Shown in pieces: positions 63,948 through 64,000 of a DNA stretch of 64,000 nt. A model generated the notes under the pieces. The model searched no databases. It was not told the DNA's origin and was given only the letters and a program-made list of their open reading frames with translations. A program made the position numbers and the translations under genes. Origin of the DNA: Bacteroidia bacterium. Lineage in GTDB: Bacteria > Bacteroidota > Bacteroidia > Flavobacteriales > Flavobacteriaceae. How positions within the stretch are numbered: the stretch's first letter is position 1; each line of letters opens with the position of its first letter. The stretch is from the NCBI GenBank assembly GCA_030427585.1, contig JAUIBW010000003.1, positions 1 to 64,000 on the forward strand. The letters run 5' to 3'.

Positions 63948-64000
63948 TTTTGTTTTATTTTTCCAAATGCTATAGCATTCTATCCCTTGTTTATTATTAA

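Overview
The window is a chromosomal stretch of a low-GC member of the Bacteroidota, almost certainly a marine Flavobacteriaceae (an Aquimarina-like genus is possible, but this is only an impression). The grounds are the AT-rich base use, the many TAnnTTTG-type -7 promoter elements, a TonB-dependent receptor with a carboxypeptidase-regulatory-like N-domain, a 6S-Flavo-type RNA between zapA and rny, and several Bacteroidota-restricted families (DUF6048, DUF6452, DUF6768, DUF2911, CCC-motif membrane proteins).

Layout. Positions 1-112 are the 3' end of a 5S rRNA gene, hence the end of an rRNA operon, and its terminator. From 0.15 to 7.7 kb: a secreted protein, a TPR hybrid histidine kinase, a translationally coupled methyltransferase/ZIP transporter/DUF4268 operon, an RlmL-like rRNA methyltransferase, and a Fur/Zur-type repressor beside a MerC-like protein. 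From 7.8 to 19.6 kb: a large exported beta-propeller protein, gamma-glutamyltransferase, DUF6048/DUF6452 genes, rlmD, an ECF sigma factor with a DUF6768 membrane partner, and ornithine aminotransferase. From 19.6 to 21.7 kb is a compact array of six tiny membrane proteins (two DUF2752-CCC pairs flanking a CD225/dispanin-DUF2752 pair), the best candidate here for an undescribed system. From 21.8 to 32.2 kb: an Smr protein, two paralogous lipoproteins, a cysteine desulfurase, a TonB receptor, an M23 peptidase, and a galactofuranose pair (glycosyltransferase and UDP-galactopyranose mutase). From 32.2 to 53.2 kb is mostly housekeeping: zapA with a coiled-coil partner, 6S RNA, rny, clpC, gyrA, pheT, pta and ackA, interrupted by a decaying patch at 34.8-36.2 kb and by envelope proteins. 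From 53.2 to 64 kb is an accessory region: SRPBCC, DUF1697, a MarR-controlled serine hydrolase, a frameshifted membrane-protein pseudogene, an MBL-fold hydrolase, a GlcG/HbpS protein, AraC regulators, DinB, and a protein with clear similarity to fungal GH72 beta-1,3-glucanosyltransferases.

How the parts relate. Cell division and RNA turnover (zapA, 6S, rny), acetate metabolism (pta-ackA), metal handling (ZIP, Fur-type repressor, MerC) and cell-surface glycan assembly (galactofuranose genes) form recognisable units. Several promoters and operators can be read directly: paired 14-bp palindromes over the marR promoter, a palindrome on the -33 box of the fur-type gene, a 13-bp direct repeat upstream of clpC, and a 10-bp inverted repeat before the GH72 gene. 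No CRISPR array, insertion sequence, integrase or tRNA gene was seen.
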